Source: Caenibius sp. WL (GTDB lineage: Bacteria; Pseudomonadota; Alphaproteobacteria; Sphingomonadales; Sphingomonadaceae). From it: a stretch of DNA of 64,000 bases. The stretch covers positions 1,252,501 to 1,316,500 of the forward strand of contig NZ_CP081844.1 of assembly GCF_019803445.1 (NCBI RefSeq), written 5' to 3'. Within the stretch, counting starts at the first letter, position 1. Every line of letters begins with the position of its first letter. Positions 26,620 through 35,133 of this stretch are shown here, piece by piece. The notes below the pieces were generated by a model, which saw only the letters and a program-made list of their open reading frames with translations, did not search any database and was not told where the DNA came from. Made by a program: the position numbers and the translations under genes.

Positions 26620-28727
26620 AGCGAGGCGACCGCTTCCGCAGCGCCGCGCACGGCGCCTTCGATATAGGTGACGCCGGTGCCGTCCCCCACTTCGAGCACG
26701 TTGAGACCCGCCGCACGCAGGCTGTTCGCCAGCGTCGAATCCCCGTGCGCGCCCATGGCGACGATGATGTGATCGGCGGGGACCTGCCGGGTCTGCCCTT
26801 CGCGGTCGGTGAAAGTGACGCCCTGTTTGGTGAAAGCGATATCGCGCGAGCCCGGATACATCCCCACGCCGTGTTCCTTCAGTTCGGCCAGAATGCGCAT
26901 GCGGCGCACCAGCAGCAAACCGCCGCCGAACTTTTCCGCTTCGCCGATCACCGTCACTTCGCGCCCGCGTTCCTGGAGGAATTCGGCCAGTTCGATGCCC
27001 ACCAGCTCGCCGCCGATAATGGCGATCTTCTGGCCCAGCGGCATCCACGCATGGGTGGCCTTGCGCACCACATCGAGATTGGCGGTGACGCCGGTTGCCG
27101 CGCCCAGTTTGGTGGCGAGCCGGGTGGTCCAGCTCGTCTTGCGTTTCAGGGCTTCGGAATCCTGCCCCAGCATCAGCGCGCGCATATCATCGCCCGACAG
27201 CACGTGATCCATATCGCTGCCCGGAATCGGCGGCATGTCGCGCACCGCGCCGGTGGCGACGATCACCGCATCGGGGTGAAGCGACTGGACCAGTTCCACC
27301 GTCGCTTCGGTGTTCAGCCGCACGTCGACACCGGCACCTTCGACTTCCCGCCGCAGCCAGTTGAGCAGCCGTTCGTTGGGCTCGTAAGCCAGCCCGGCGA
27401 ATTGCAGCGTGCCGCCGAGGCGGGCCGATTTTTCGATCAGCACCACGTCCTTGCCCGCATGGGCCAGACGGCGCGCCGATTCCATCCCGCCGGGGCCGCC
27501 GCCCACAACGACGATCCGCTGCACATCGGCGGAAGGCTGCCAGTTCTGCCCTTCCAATGCGGTTTCCGGCCGCACGGCGCAGCGCACCGGTTCGCGGACA
27601 TAGGCGGTGCTGACGCAGGTGTAACAATAGATGCACGGGCGGATATCGGCCTCGCGCCCCGCAGCGGCCTTGCGCGGCAGATCGGGATCGGCCAGCAGTT
27701 TGCGGCCCATGGCGACGAAATCCATCTTGCCATCGCGCAGCGCGCTTTCCGCCATGTCCAGTTCCAACCGGCCCGAACCGATGATCGGGATCGACACCGC
27801 GTTCCTGATCCGCTCGGCGAATTCGAGATGCATCCCCGGTTCGTGCGGAATGTTGGAACCGGAATGGAGCTTGCCCTGCCCGACATCGTGATAGGCGGTG
27901 ACAGTGATCGCATCGGCCCCTGCCGCTTCGACCCAGGGGGCGACCTTTTCCGCGTCTTCGATCGTGATGCCCACGGCCTTGCCGATTTCGCGGGAATCGA
28001 GCTTCACCCACACAGGGAAATCGGGCCCCACGGCCTCGCGCACGGCGCGCACGACTTCGAGCAGCAGGCGGGCGCGGTTTTCGAGGCTGCCGCCGTATTC
28101 GTCAGTGCGCGTGTTGGTGGACGGGGACATGAACGAGGACAGCAGATAGCCATGCCCGCCATGAATTTCCGCGCCGTCCATGCCCGCCTTCTTGGCGCGC
28201 ACGGCGGCCTCGGCGTACTGGCGGATGGCGAGAGTGATATCCTCCTTCTCCAGCGGCTTGACCGTGGGCACCACGCCGCCTGCAAAAGCGGCCATTTCCT
28301 CGGGCAGGAAGTAATCGGGAAAATCGCCCTTGAACGCGGGCGGGATGGCCGGGGCCCACAGCGGATGGCCGTACTGTCCCGAATATCCGGCGACGAGGCC
28401 GCCGTGGTGAAGCTGGGCGGCAATCCGCCCGCCCGCCGCATGGACCGCTTCGGCAAGGCGGGTCAGGCCGGGCAGGAACCTGTCGTCGGAAATCGCCGTC
28501 TGGTTGGGCTGGACCTGTCCCACCGGCCAGGCGACGCCCGTCACCCCCATGATAATCATCCCCGCGCCGCCTTTGGCGTGGGCGACATGGTAATCGATCA
28601 GCCGGTCGCTGACCGTGCCATCTTCATTGGCGAGGCTGACGCCCATGGCGGTGACCATGATGCGGTTGGGCAGTTCCAGCGTGCCGATACGCTTGGGGCT
28701 GGTGAGCGTGGGGAAATTGCTGCTCAT
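26616..28727 (-). CDS. Fe-S/FMN/FAD NADH:flavin oxidoreductase (BaiCD/2,4-dienoyl-CoA reductase type)
   Basis: A 703-residue ene-reductase with three parts. An Old Yellow Enzyme TIM barrel spans about 1-345, with IHGGHGYLLSSFMSP (188-202) and YGGSLENR (211-218). A 4Fe-4S site has Cys365, Cys368, Cys371 and Cys383. An FAD/NAD module begins at VVVGGGPGGMESARR (406-420). Family members reduce conjugated double bonds, including dienoyl-CoA reductase, 2-enoate reductase and the bile-acid enzymes BaiCD/BaiH. It is followed, with overlap, by a TIM-barrel gene and preceded by a ketosteroid-isomerase-like gene 55 bases away. Reduction or desaturation of a ring enone is plausible (inference). Confidence 0.9.
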   Translation of the reverse strand: MSSNFPTLTSPKRIGTLELPNRIMVTAMGVSLANEDGTVSDRLIDYHVAHAKGGAGMIIMGVTGVAWPVGQVQPNQTAISDDRFLPGLTRLAEAVHAAGGRIAAQLHHGGLVAGYSGQYGHPLWAPAIPPAFKGDFPDYFLPEEMAAFAGGVVPTVKPLEKEDITLAIRQYAEAAVRAKKAGMDGAEIHGGHGYLLSSFMSPSTNTRTDEYGGSLENRARLLLEVVRAVREAVGPDFPVWVKLDSREIGKAVGITIEDAEKVAPWVEAAGADAITVTAYHDVGQGKLHSGSNIPHEPGMHLEFAERIRNAVSIPIIGSGRLELDMAESALRDGKMDFVAMGRKLLADPDLPRKAAAGREADIRPCIYCYTCVSTAYVREPVRCAVRPETALEGQNWQPSADVQRIVVVGGGPGGMESARRLAHAGKDVVLIEKSARLGGTLQFAGLAYEPNERLLNWLRREVEGAGVDVRLNTEATVELVQSLHPDAVIVATGAVRDMPPIPGSDMDHVLSGDDMRALMLGQDSEALKRKTSWTTRLATKLGAATGVTANLDVVRKATHAWMPLGQKIAIIGGELVGIELAEFLQERGREVTVIGEAEKFGGGLLLVRRMRILAELKEHGVGMYPGSRDIAFTKQGVTFTDREGQTRQVPADHIIVAMGAHGDSTLANSLRAAGLNVLEVGDGTGVTYIEGAVRGAAEAVASL

Positions 28728-28782
28728 GGGGTGGGATTCCTCTCCAAAGGGCCGGTGTTCCGGCTGGGTAGTGGTGGGCAGG

Positions 28783-29217
28783 TCAGGCCGGTTCGATATC
28801 GGCTGGCCCCCAGAACGCGCGCAGGCTGGTGATCCGCCCGGCTTCGTCGAACGTGCAGGCATCGGCCGAACGGATGCGCATGCGCGTGCCGCCGGGCGGG
28901 GTGAACGTGACTTCGAACACCAGCAGGGCCTCGTCGCCGTGCGATCCGCGGATCGGGGCCACGGGTTCGATCCGCGTGCCGAAAGCGACGGTATCGGCAA
29001 ACCAGGCGGGAATGTCCGCGCCGGTCTTGAGCGGCGAACCGATCGGGTCTTCGATTACCGCACCGGGGGCGAACAGCGCGGCCACGCCCGCGGCATCGCC
29101 CGCATTGATGCGGTCGACATAGGCTTGCAGCGTGGCCTTCATCTGCGCCTGCCGCGCCAGTGCGGCGGCGCTTTCGCCAGGGTTCATGCCCGCCGGTTCC
29201 GGCGCGGTTGCGGTCAT
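28783..29217 (-). CDS. Delta5-3-ketosteroid isomerase-like SnoaL-fold protein
   Basis: A 144-residue NTF2-fold protein. Tyr33 in LQAYVDRINAGD, Asp57 in VIEDPIGSP and Asp119 in SADACTFDEAGRI line up with Tyr16, Asp40 and Asp103 of Pseudomonas putida ketosteroid isomerase; the 24-residue spacing of the first pair is exactly the same. The enzyme moves a double bond next to a 3-keto group through a dienolate. The start at 29217 removes an earlier in-frame ATG at 29262 whose codons look like leader. It sits before the ene-reductase on the same strand. Substrate identity is unproven, though an intact triad argues for isomerase chemistry. Confidence 0.85.
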   Translation of the reverse strand: MTATAPEPAGMNPGESAAALARQAQMKATLQAYVDRINAGDAAGVAALFAPGAVIEDPIGSPLKTGADIPAWFADTVAFGTRIEPVAPIRGSHGDEALLVFEVTFTPPGGTRMRIRSADACTFDEAGRITSLRAFWGPADIEPA

Positions 29218-29355
29218 TGCGATTGCTCTCCCGCTCGTTTGTGGATTTGCGTAACGACCCATCGCGACCTATTACGCGTTCCAGCCCGAGGCTTTTCGAT
29301 TCACGAAGGAATCTGTAGCTGACAAGACGGGGCGCATGCAATCGGAGAGAGAACG

Positions 29356-29877
29356 ATGACCGACCGGACCCTGCTCGACCAGATGGCTATCAGGGATCTG
29401 GTGATGCGCTATTGCCGGGGGTGTGACCGGCGCGATTTCACGTTGGTCCGCGCGCTCTATCACGACGATGCGATCGACGATCACGGATCGATGTTCAAAG
29501 GCAATCCCGATGATTTCGTCGCCTGGCTGCCGCGGGCGATGGCGCCATGGGAACTGACGATCCACAGCATTTCCAACAGCCTGATCGTGGTCGATGGCGA
29601 TTATGCGGAAGGCGAACATCACGCCCGCGCCTATCACCGCACGCACCCGCCGGAGCGGAAGGAGTATATCGTCTATGGCCGCTATCTCGACAAATACGCG
29701 CGGCGTGACGGGGCGTGGAAATTCCTCCACCGCTCGCTGGTCTTCGATCACGGCGTGATCCGCGATGTCGATGAAACATCCTTCGCGCAGCTCAGCGGGG
29801 ATGCGGCGATGGGGCGGGCGGATCGCGGCGATCCTTCGTGGTCGCTGCCGCTGCTGGCCGGATTGGGAGAGAAGTGA
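29356..29877 (+). CDS. NTF2/SnoaL-fold protein (dehydratase-like)
   Basis: A 173-residue SnoaL_4 protein. YCRGCD near residue 19 keeps the Tyr...Asp spacing seen in dehydratases of this fold, and several histidines occur in TIHSISNS and EHHARAYHR. Scytalone dehydratase and aromatic hydroxylase beta-like proteins are relatives. It follows GGAGAG at good distance and overlaps the next gene, a zinc alcohol dehydrogenase, by one base (TGATG), so the two are co-translated. Its exact reaction is unknown. Confidence 0.78.
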   Translation: MTDRTLLDQMAIRDLVMRYCRGCDRRDFTLVRALYHDDAIDDHGSMFKGNPDDFVAWLPRAMAPWELTIHSISNSLIVVDGDYAEGEHHARAYHRTHPPERKEYIVYGRYLDKYARRDGAWKFLHRSLVFDHGVIRDVDETSFAQLSGDAAMGRADRGDPSWSLPLLAGLGEK

Positions 29878-30950
29878 TGCGCGGGATCGTCTGGGACGGG
29901 CAAAATCTGGTTGTCACCGATGCGCTGGAAGTGCGTGCGCCGCGCGAAGGCGAAGTGAAAGTGCGCGTGCTGCGCACCGGCCTGTGCCACAGCGACATGA
30001 ACATGATGGAAATCCCCGGCGTTCAGGTCCCTATCGTGCTGGGCCACGAAGGGGCGGGCGTGGTGGCCGAAGTGGGCCCCGGCGTCACCGAATGGGCGGT
30101 GGGCGACGCGGTGATGATCGGCACGCAGACGCCATGCGGGGAATGCCGCGAATGCCAGCGCGGCACGCCCGCCAATTGCGATATCAACTGGGGCTATGTC
30201 TCCGACAATCCGTTCACGTGGGACGGCAAGCCCACGGGCAAATTCGCCAATGTCTCCTCGTTCGCCGGGGAAACGGTGGTCAAGGCCAGCCAGCTTTACG
30301 CCACCGGCGATCTGCCGCCCGAACAGGCCGCGCTGATCGGCTGCGCGGTTTCCACCGGCTATTGCGCGTCCTGCGTGCTGGGCGAAGTGCGCGAAGGCGA
30401 TCGGGTGATGGTGATCGGCGTCGGCGGAATCGGCGTCAACGCGATCCAGGGGGCCAAGCTGGCCGGCGCCACGGTGCTCGCCGTCGATATGAACCCGGAC
30501 AAGGAAGCGGTCGCCCGTTCCTTCGGCGCGGACGCCTTCCTCCTGTCGCAGCGGGGCGAAAGTGCGCGGGATCTAGCCAGGCGGATGCGCGAAGCGTTCG
30601 ATCCCATCGATGTGGTGGTCGAATGCTGCGGTGCGCCCTCGGCGATCGAGGCGTCGCTGCTGGGGGTCAAGCGCGGGGGCCGGGTGGTGCTGATCGGCAT
30701 GGCCGCGTTCGGTTCGACCGCCGCTCTCCCGCTCGACAAGGTGGTGTCGGGCTGCGAAATCGTGGCGATGATGGCCGGCGGCACGCGACCCGAACGGGAC
30801 TATCCCGAACTGATCCGCCTGGCGCAGCAGGGCAAACTGGAAATCGCCTCGCAGGTCACCCGCGTCTGGCCGCTGGCCGAAGTGGAAGATGCGATGGAAG
30901 CGTTGCGCACCGGCCAGGTCACCCGCGCGGTGCTCGATCATACGATCTGA
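29877..30950 (+). CDS. Zinc-dependent alcohol dehydrogenase (class III-like)
   Basis: A 357-residue medium-chain alcohol dehydrogenase. Catalytic zinc ligands are Cys37, His57 and Glu58 with the GLCHSD motif, and the structural zinc site is complete (Cys87, Cys90, Cys93, Cys101). IGVGGIGVNAIQGAKLAGA is the NAD loop. The pattern is that of the class III or mycothiol-dependent aldehyde/alcohol dehydrogenase branch. The ATG at 29877 overlaps the preceding stop. It forms a two-gene unit with the SnoaL-fold gene and is convergent with a LysR gene. Confidence 0.9.
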   Translation: MRGIVWDGQNLVVTDALEVRAPREGEVKVRVLRTGLCHSDMNMMEIPGVQVPIVLGHEGAGVVAEVGPGVTEWAVGDAVMIGTQTPCGECRECQRGTPANCDINWGYVSDNPFTWDGKPTGKFANVSSFAGETVVKASQLYATGDLPPEQAALIGCAVSTGYCASCVLGEVREGDRVMVIGVGGIGVNAIQGAKLAGATVLAVDMNPDKEAVARSFGADAFLLSQRGESARDLARRMREAFDPIDVVVECCGAPSAIEASLLGVKRGGRVVLIGMAAFGSTAALPLDKVVSGCEIVAMMAGGTRPERDYPELIRLAQQGKLEIASQVTRVWPLAEVEDAMEALRTGQVTRAVLDHTI

Positions 30951-30974
30951 CAGGGAAGGGAGCGTGGGGTTTGA

Positions 30975-31820
30975 TTACCCCAGCCGCTCGCGCAGCGCCT
31001 GTTCCAGAAACGCGATCAGCTTGCGCAGCGAAGGGCCCGGCGGCGATTTCGTGCGGTGGAGCAGCCACAGCGGATAATCGTGGCGCGGATCGGGTTCGGC
31101 CAGCCGTTGCAGAGCGGGTTCGGCATCGGCGGCGAAGCACCATAGCGATGCCTCCCCCATTCCGGCGAGCACCGCCTGTTTGAGCTGCTGCCATGAATTG
31201 AAACGCGGCACGCCCGCTTCCTCCGCCGTTTCGCCCGAAGGATTGGCCACCGTCCATTGGCCGGGCACCGCCGTCTGGATTTCGTGCCCCCAGCCGAGCA
31301 CGCGATTGTCGCCTCCGTCGCGCCGGGCATAGGGCGCTTGGGAAAGCGTGGCCACCTGCACCCCCGTCAGCCGCACGGGCGGGACGCGGACCAGCGCGAT
31401 GGCCAGATCGGCACGGCGCTGAGTCACCGAATCGAGCGGATCGTTTTCGCTCAGGAGTTCGATCACCGCGCGCGTTTCCTGCCGCTGGAACCGGGCAAGT
31501 TCAGCCATGAATTCGCTGGCGAGGCCGCCGCTGCTGGCAATGCGGATGGTTTCCGGCGCTTCGCCCGGCAGCTTCATCCGGGCCAGCAGCGTGTCGATTT
31601 CGGATTCGATCAGCGATGCGGTGGCCAGCAGGTCCTGCCCTTCGCGCGTGGGGGCCGGGCCGTTGGGCGTGTACTGGAACAGGCTGACACCCAAAGCGTT
31701 TTCCAAAGCATCGATGCGCCGCCCGACCGTGGTGCGGTTGATGTCCAGCAGCCGCCCGGCGGCGGTGTACGAGCCGGTGCGCACGGCGGCGAGAAAGACC
31801 TTGAGATCGCCCCATTCCAT
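30975..31820 (-). CDS. LysR family transcriptional regulator
   Basis: A regulator of about 281 residues. The N-terminal winged helix-turn-helix includes SYTAAGRLLDINRTTVGRRI, and the rest is a periplasmic-binding-protein-like effector domain. The start chosen is the ATG at 31820; an alternative ATG at 31829 is nearly as good, while 31868 would put the inverted repeats inside the gene. It is divergent from the Rieske oxygenase and likely activates it, the usual LysR arrangement. The effector is unknown. Confidence 0.9.
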   Translation of the reverse strand: MEWGDLKVFLAAVRTGSYTAAGRLLDINRTTVGRRIDALENALGVSLFQYTPNGPAPTREGQDLLATASLIESEIDTLLARMKLPGEAPETIRIASSGGLASEFMAELARFQRQETRAVIELLSENDPLDSVTQRRADLAIALVRVPPVRLTGVQVATLSQAPYARRDGGDNRVLGWGHEIQTAVPGQWTVANPSGETAEEAGVPRFNSWQQLKQAVLAGMGEASLWCFAADAEPALQRLAEPDPRHDYPLWLLHRTKSPPGPSLRKLIAFLEQALRERLG

Positions 31821-31823
31821 GAC

Positions 31824-31841
31824 GTGCATATTTGCACAAAT
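31824..31841. promoter_or_regulatory. Overlapping dyads, probable LysR-type operator
   Basis: Two inverted repeats overlap: GTGCA/TGCAC at 31824-31828 and 31833-31837, and ATTTG/CAAAT in ATTTGCACAAAT at 31830-31841. They lie in the 118-base gap between the LysR and Rieske genes, next to the LysR start. Confidence 0.45.
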
Positions 31842-31938
31842 GGTGTGCAGCGCAAGAGGCTTCGCCAAACGGCGGATTTTCGCTTATCATACGTTCATGC
31901 TAAGGGCCGTATAACGGCAGCTTTCGGGAGATACCATT

Positions 31939-33021
31939 ATGGCAACAAGCAAGGAATACGGCCTCGGCGAATTCGATTTCCCGCGTGGCTGGTTTATGAT
32001 CGCCCCGGCGACGGATGCCACCCGCACGCCGACGTCGATGCGTTATTTCGGCAAGGATCTCGTGATGTATCGCGGGGAATCGGGCAAAGTCTATGTGACC
32101 GATGCCTACTGCCCGCATATGGGTGCGCACCTCGCCAAGAACTCGACTTCGTATATCGTGCTCGATGGCGAACACGTCGAGGGCGAATCGATCCGCTGCC
32201 CGTTCCATGGCTGGCGCTTCGGCCCCGATGGCCAGTGCAACCATATCCCCTATTCGGAAAACTTCGTCCCCAAGGCGGCCAAGCTGCAACACTATCATGT
32301 GGTGGAAAGCGCCGGCATCGTGTGGATGTGGCACGATCCCGAAGGGCTCGAACCCGAATATGATCTGCCCAATTTCGGCGGCCACTATGGCGAACCGGGC
32401 TGGGTCGAATGGAAGATCGACTTCATGGGTGATCTCAACGTCCACGGCATCGAAATCGTCGATAACATGGCCGATCTCGGCCACTTCGTTCCGATCCATG
32501 GCGCGAAGGACTTCACCTATTTCGCCAACGAATGCATGGGCCACATCGTCCACCAGTACTACAGCGCGGGCCACCGCACGCTGACCGCCGATGAAGGCGA
32601 CCAACTGGTGCTCGACACGTGGTACGAAGGCCCGGGCTTCCTCCAGTCGGAAATGGAAGGGGCGTTCGATTCCTTCATCATGATTTCCAACACCCCGATC
32701 GAAGACGGCCTTTCGCGTTCGTGGCACGCGCTGATGGTCAAGGTGCATGACGGTTCGCGCGAAACGACCGATGAAGATCGCGCCAATGCCCTTGCGTATC
32801 AGGAAGCCAGCCGCCTCGCTTTCGCGCAGGACGTCGAAATCTGGGCGAACAAGCGCGCCTGCCTCAACCCGCTGGCCATTCCGGCGGACGGCCCGTACGG
32901 CAAGGTTCGCCTGTGGTACAAGCAGTTCTTCAACCCGCGTGAGAAGGCCCCCGAACTGCAGAAGCGTTCGGATGGCCTCTATGTGACGATGGACAAGCGG
33001 CCCGGCAGCAAGGCTGCCTGA
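31939..33021 (+). CDS. KshA-like Rieske oxygenase alpha subunit
   Basis: A 360-residue Rieske non-heme iron oxygenase. The 2Fe-2S ligands are Cys58/His60 (CPHMGAHL) and Cys87/His90 (CPFHGWRFG). The mononuclear iron ligands His182 and His187 and the bridging Asp179 lie in DNMADLGHFVPIHG. From memory this arrangement, CPFHxWRxGxDGxCxxIPY and a similar iron region, resembles KshA, the 3-ketosteroid 9-alpha-hydroxylase oxygenase. It needs an electron-donor reductase and ferredoxin, which are not encoded here. A ribosome-binding site precedes the ATG and a strong hairpin follows the stop. Confidence 0.9.
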   Translation: MATSKEYGLGEFDFPRGWFMIAPATDATRTPTSMRYFGKDLVMYRGESGKVYVTDAYCPHMGAHLAKNSTSYIVLDGEHVEGESIRCPFHGWRFGPDGQCNHIPYSENFVPKAAKLQHYHVVESAGIVWMWHDPEGLEPEYDLPNFGGHYGEPGWVEWKIDFMGDLNVHGIEIVDNMADLGHFVPIHGAKDFTYFANECMGHIVHQYYSAGHRTLTADEGDQLVLDTWYEGPGFLQSEMEGAFDSFIMISNTPIEDGLSRSWHALMVKVHDGSRETTDEDRANALAYQEASRLAFAQDVEIWANKRACLNPLAIPADGPYGKVRLWYKQFFNPREKAPELQKRSDGLYVTMDKRPGSKAA

Positions 33022-33042
33022 ACCGCCTGATTTCAATGACAG

Positions 33043-33078
33043 ACCGGCGCGGTGCGGCATTTGCCGTATCGCGCCGGT
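33043..33078 (+). terminator. Hairpin after the Rieske gene
   Basis: ACCGGCGCGGTGCGGC (33043-33058) pairs with GCCGTATCGCGCCGGT (33063-33078). It has no U-tract of note but is a strong stem and may attenuate the downstream SDR genes. Confidence 0.6.
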
Positions 33079-33108
33079 TTGCGTATGGGGTCCGGGAGAG
33101 GACAGCAT

Positions 33109-33876
33109 ATGGCGACATTTCCAACAGGCTGCACCATGATTTTCGGGGGCAGCGGCGGCATTGGGCGCGGCATTGCCGGCGTGTTTGCCGCCCGGGGCAG
33201 CGATATCGCGGTGATCTATCGCACGCGCCGCGAACCTGCCGAAGAGGTGGCGGAGCAGGCCCGCGCGGTGGGCCGCAAGGCGAGCGTTCATGCCGCCGAC
33301 GTAACCGATCCGGCATCTATCGCGGCGGCGATCGATGCGGCGATCGCCGAACATGGCCGCATCCATTCGGTGATCTGGGCCGCCGGGCCGCTGGTCAATC
33401 AGCGCTATCTCTCCGCCACGCCGATGGACGAATGGCGCCATGCTTTCGAAGTGGAAGTGCACGGCTTCCTCGCGGTGGTGCAGGCCGCGCTGCCGCATAT
33501 GCGCGAACGGGGCGGGGGCAGCTTCGTCACGCTCGGTTCGGCGGGGCATGACATGTGGGCCAATCGCGATGGCCTGTCGGTGGCGGTCAAGGCTTCGAAC
33601 GAGCAGATCGTGTGCGGCATCGCCAAGGAAGAAGGTCGCTACAACATCCGCGCCAATTCGGTGCGCGTGGGAGTGATCGATGCGGGGCAATTGCACGAAT
33701 TGACCCGGCAGGGGCAGATCGATCAGCGCTGGATCGACAACACGCACAAGCTGCTATGTCTCAAGCGTTGGGGCACGGCCGAGGAAATCGGCCATGCCTG
33801 CGTCTATTTTGCGTCCGATGAAGGCGCTTACACCACGGGTCAATCGATCTCGATTTCAGGAGGTTTTGGAGTATGA
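33109..33876 (+). CDS. SDR family protein lacking the catalytic tyrosine
   Basis: A 255-residue SDR. The cofactor loop GGSGGIG (13-19) is intact and Lys161 is present, but the residue four before it is Ser157 (SVAVK), not Tyr. The site is therefore missing the usual proton-donor tyrosine. The NNAG region is AAGPLVN. The start at 33109 is preceded by GAGAGGA. Its stop overlaps the start of the next SDR gene (ATGA). It may be a non-oxidoreductase binding protein, use a different proton donor, or be a dehydratase-type member. It lies downstream of the Rieske gene. Confidence 0.8.
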   Translation: MATFPTGCTMIFGGSGGIGRGIAGVFAARGSDIAVIYRTRREPAEEVAEQARAVGRKASVHAADVTDPASIAAAIDAAIAEHGRIHSVIWAAGPLVNQRYLSATPMDEWRHAFEVEVHGFLAVVQAALPHMRERGGGSFVTLGSAGHDMWANRDGLSVAVKASNEQIVCGIAKEEGRYNIRANSVRVGVIDAGQLHELTRQGQIDQRWIDNTHKLLCLKRWGTAEEIGHACVYFASDEGAYTTGQSISISGGFGV

Positions 33877-34733
33877 GTACGGATCGCAAGGTCGCCATCG
33901 TCACGGGCGCCAGCCGCGGCGCGGGGCGGGGGATCGCCCGCGCGCTGGGTGAACAGGGCTACCGCGTCTATGTCACCGGGCGCACGCTCAACGAAGGCGA
34001 TGCCGCGTTGCCCGGCACGATCGGCTCGGCCGCGCAGGCCGTCACCGATGCGGGTGGCGAAGGGATCGCGGTGCAGGTCGACCACGCCGACGACGCGCAG
34101 ATCGCGGCGCTGTTCGAACGCGTGCAGAACGAAAGCGGGCGGCTGGATATCCTCGTCAACAACGCCGCCGCGCTGCATGACGATCTGATCAAGCCGGGCC
34201 CGTTCTGGGAAAAGTCGATCGATCTCGTCGGCCTGCTCGATGTGGGCCTGCGGTCCAATTACATCGCTTCGTGGCATGCGGCGCCGATCATGGTGAAGCA
34301 GGGGCGCGGGCTGATCGTCTTCACCTCGTCGTTCGGGTCGGTCTGTTACATGCACGGCGCGGCCTATGGCGCGCAGAAGGCCGGGGTGGACAAGTTCGCC
34401 GCCGATATGGGGGTCGATTTCCGCGAGACGGGCGTTGCCGCCGTGTCGCTGTGGATGGGCATGCTGGCGACGGAGCGTAGCGCCCGCGCCGCCGAGGAAA
34501 GCCCTGAGCAGTACGAACAGATTCTCGCCGTGGCCGAAACGCCGGAATTCAACGGCAAAGTGATCGACGCGATGTACAACGATCCCGATCTGGCCGAACT
34601 GAACGGGCAGACGGTGATTACCGCCGAAATCGCGCTGAAGTACGGCATCACCGATGTGGATGGGAAACAGCCGATGTCGTGGCGCTCGCAATTGGGCGAC
34701 CCGCGCATTCCGCACCCGGCGATCATCGCCTGA
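33873..34733 (+). CDS. SDR family oxidoreductase (DHRS1-like)
   Basis: A 286-residue SDR with TGASRGAG (11-18), DILVNNAA, a TSSFGS segment with the catalytic Ser, and YGAQK. The length and internal insertion after the active site fit the DHRS1-like branch, whose human member reduces steroids and carbonyls. It overlaps the preceding tyrosine-less SDR and is the last gene before a TonB receptor. A terminator hairpin follows. Confidence 0.85.
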   Translation: MSTDRKVAIVTGASRGAGRGIARALGEQGYRVYVTGRTLNEGDAALPGTIGSAAQAVTDAGGEGIAVQVDHADDAQIAALFERVQNESGRLDILVNNAAALHDDLIKPGPFWEKSIDLVGLLDVGLRSNYIASWHAAPIMVKQGRGLIVFTSSFGSVCYMHGAAYGAQKAGVDKFAADMGVDFRETGVAAVSLWMGMLATERSARAAEESPEQYEQILAVAETPEFNGKVIDAMYNDPDLAELNGQTVITAEIALKYGITDVDGKQPMSWRSQLGDPRIPHPAIIA

Positions 34734-34780
34734 CATTGTTGTGGTACGCCATCCGGCGTTGCCGGGTGGCCACGATAGCG

Positions 34781-34811
34781 ATGGCCCGGTCCCTCCATGG
34801 GGCCGGGCCAT
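34781..34811 (+). terminator. Strong terminator hairpin
   Basis: ATGGCCCGG at 34781-34789 pairs with CCGGGCCAT at 34803-34811 around a short loop, with a few T residues after it. It ends the SDR transcript. Confidence 0.7.
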
Positions 34812-34902
34812 TTGTCTGCCCGTTAAACAATTGTGGCCGAAATGTCACTGCGGCCGGGCAAGTCGCATGGGGGCCGCCGTTCTTCCGGTGTGGGCCGATT
34901 AC

Positions 34903-34923
34903 ATTGTTGCGCGGCATAACAAT
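34903..34923. promoter_or_regulatory. ATTGTT/AACAAT dyad upstream of the TonB receptor
   Basis: ATTGTT (34903-34908) and AACAAT (34918-34923) form a 21-base dyad. The perfect palindrome ACAATTGT occurs at 34827-34834 and ATTGTT again at 34735-34740. The motif recurs in the receptor's leader and may be an operator. Confidence 0.3.
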
Positions 34924-35133
34924 TGGATGCAGACCTTGAACAGTGGGCGGCGCAGCGACCGGGTACGAATTTTCCGCAAAGCCGTTCACCTGAAATAACA
35001 AGACGATAAAAAGAAGGGCCTGCGATGAGGCCCATGGGAAGTACAGAATTTCGCAATCCAGGTGCGGATTGCTGGAAATCGCCTTGGCGCTTCGTGGCCG
35101 GGGCCTCTGATACGAGAGGGTGTAGGGAGATCC

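Larger units (their letters stand above)
34734..35133. other. 400-base gap before the TonB receptor
   Basis: No gene is supported. It holds a terminator hairpin (34781-34811), three ATTGTT/AACAAT motifs, and the ribosome-binding site GGGAGATCC before 35134. The rest has no recognisable structure. Confidence 0.6.
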
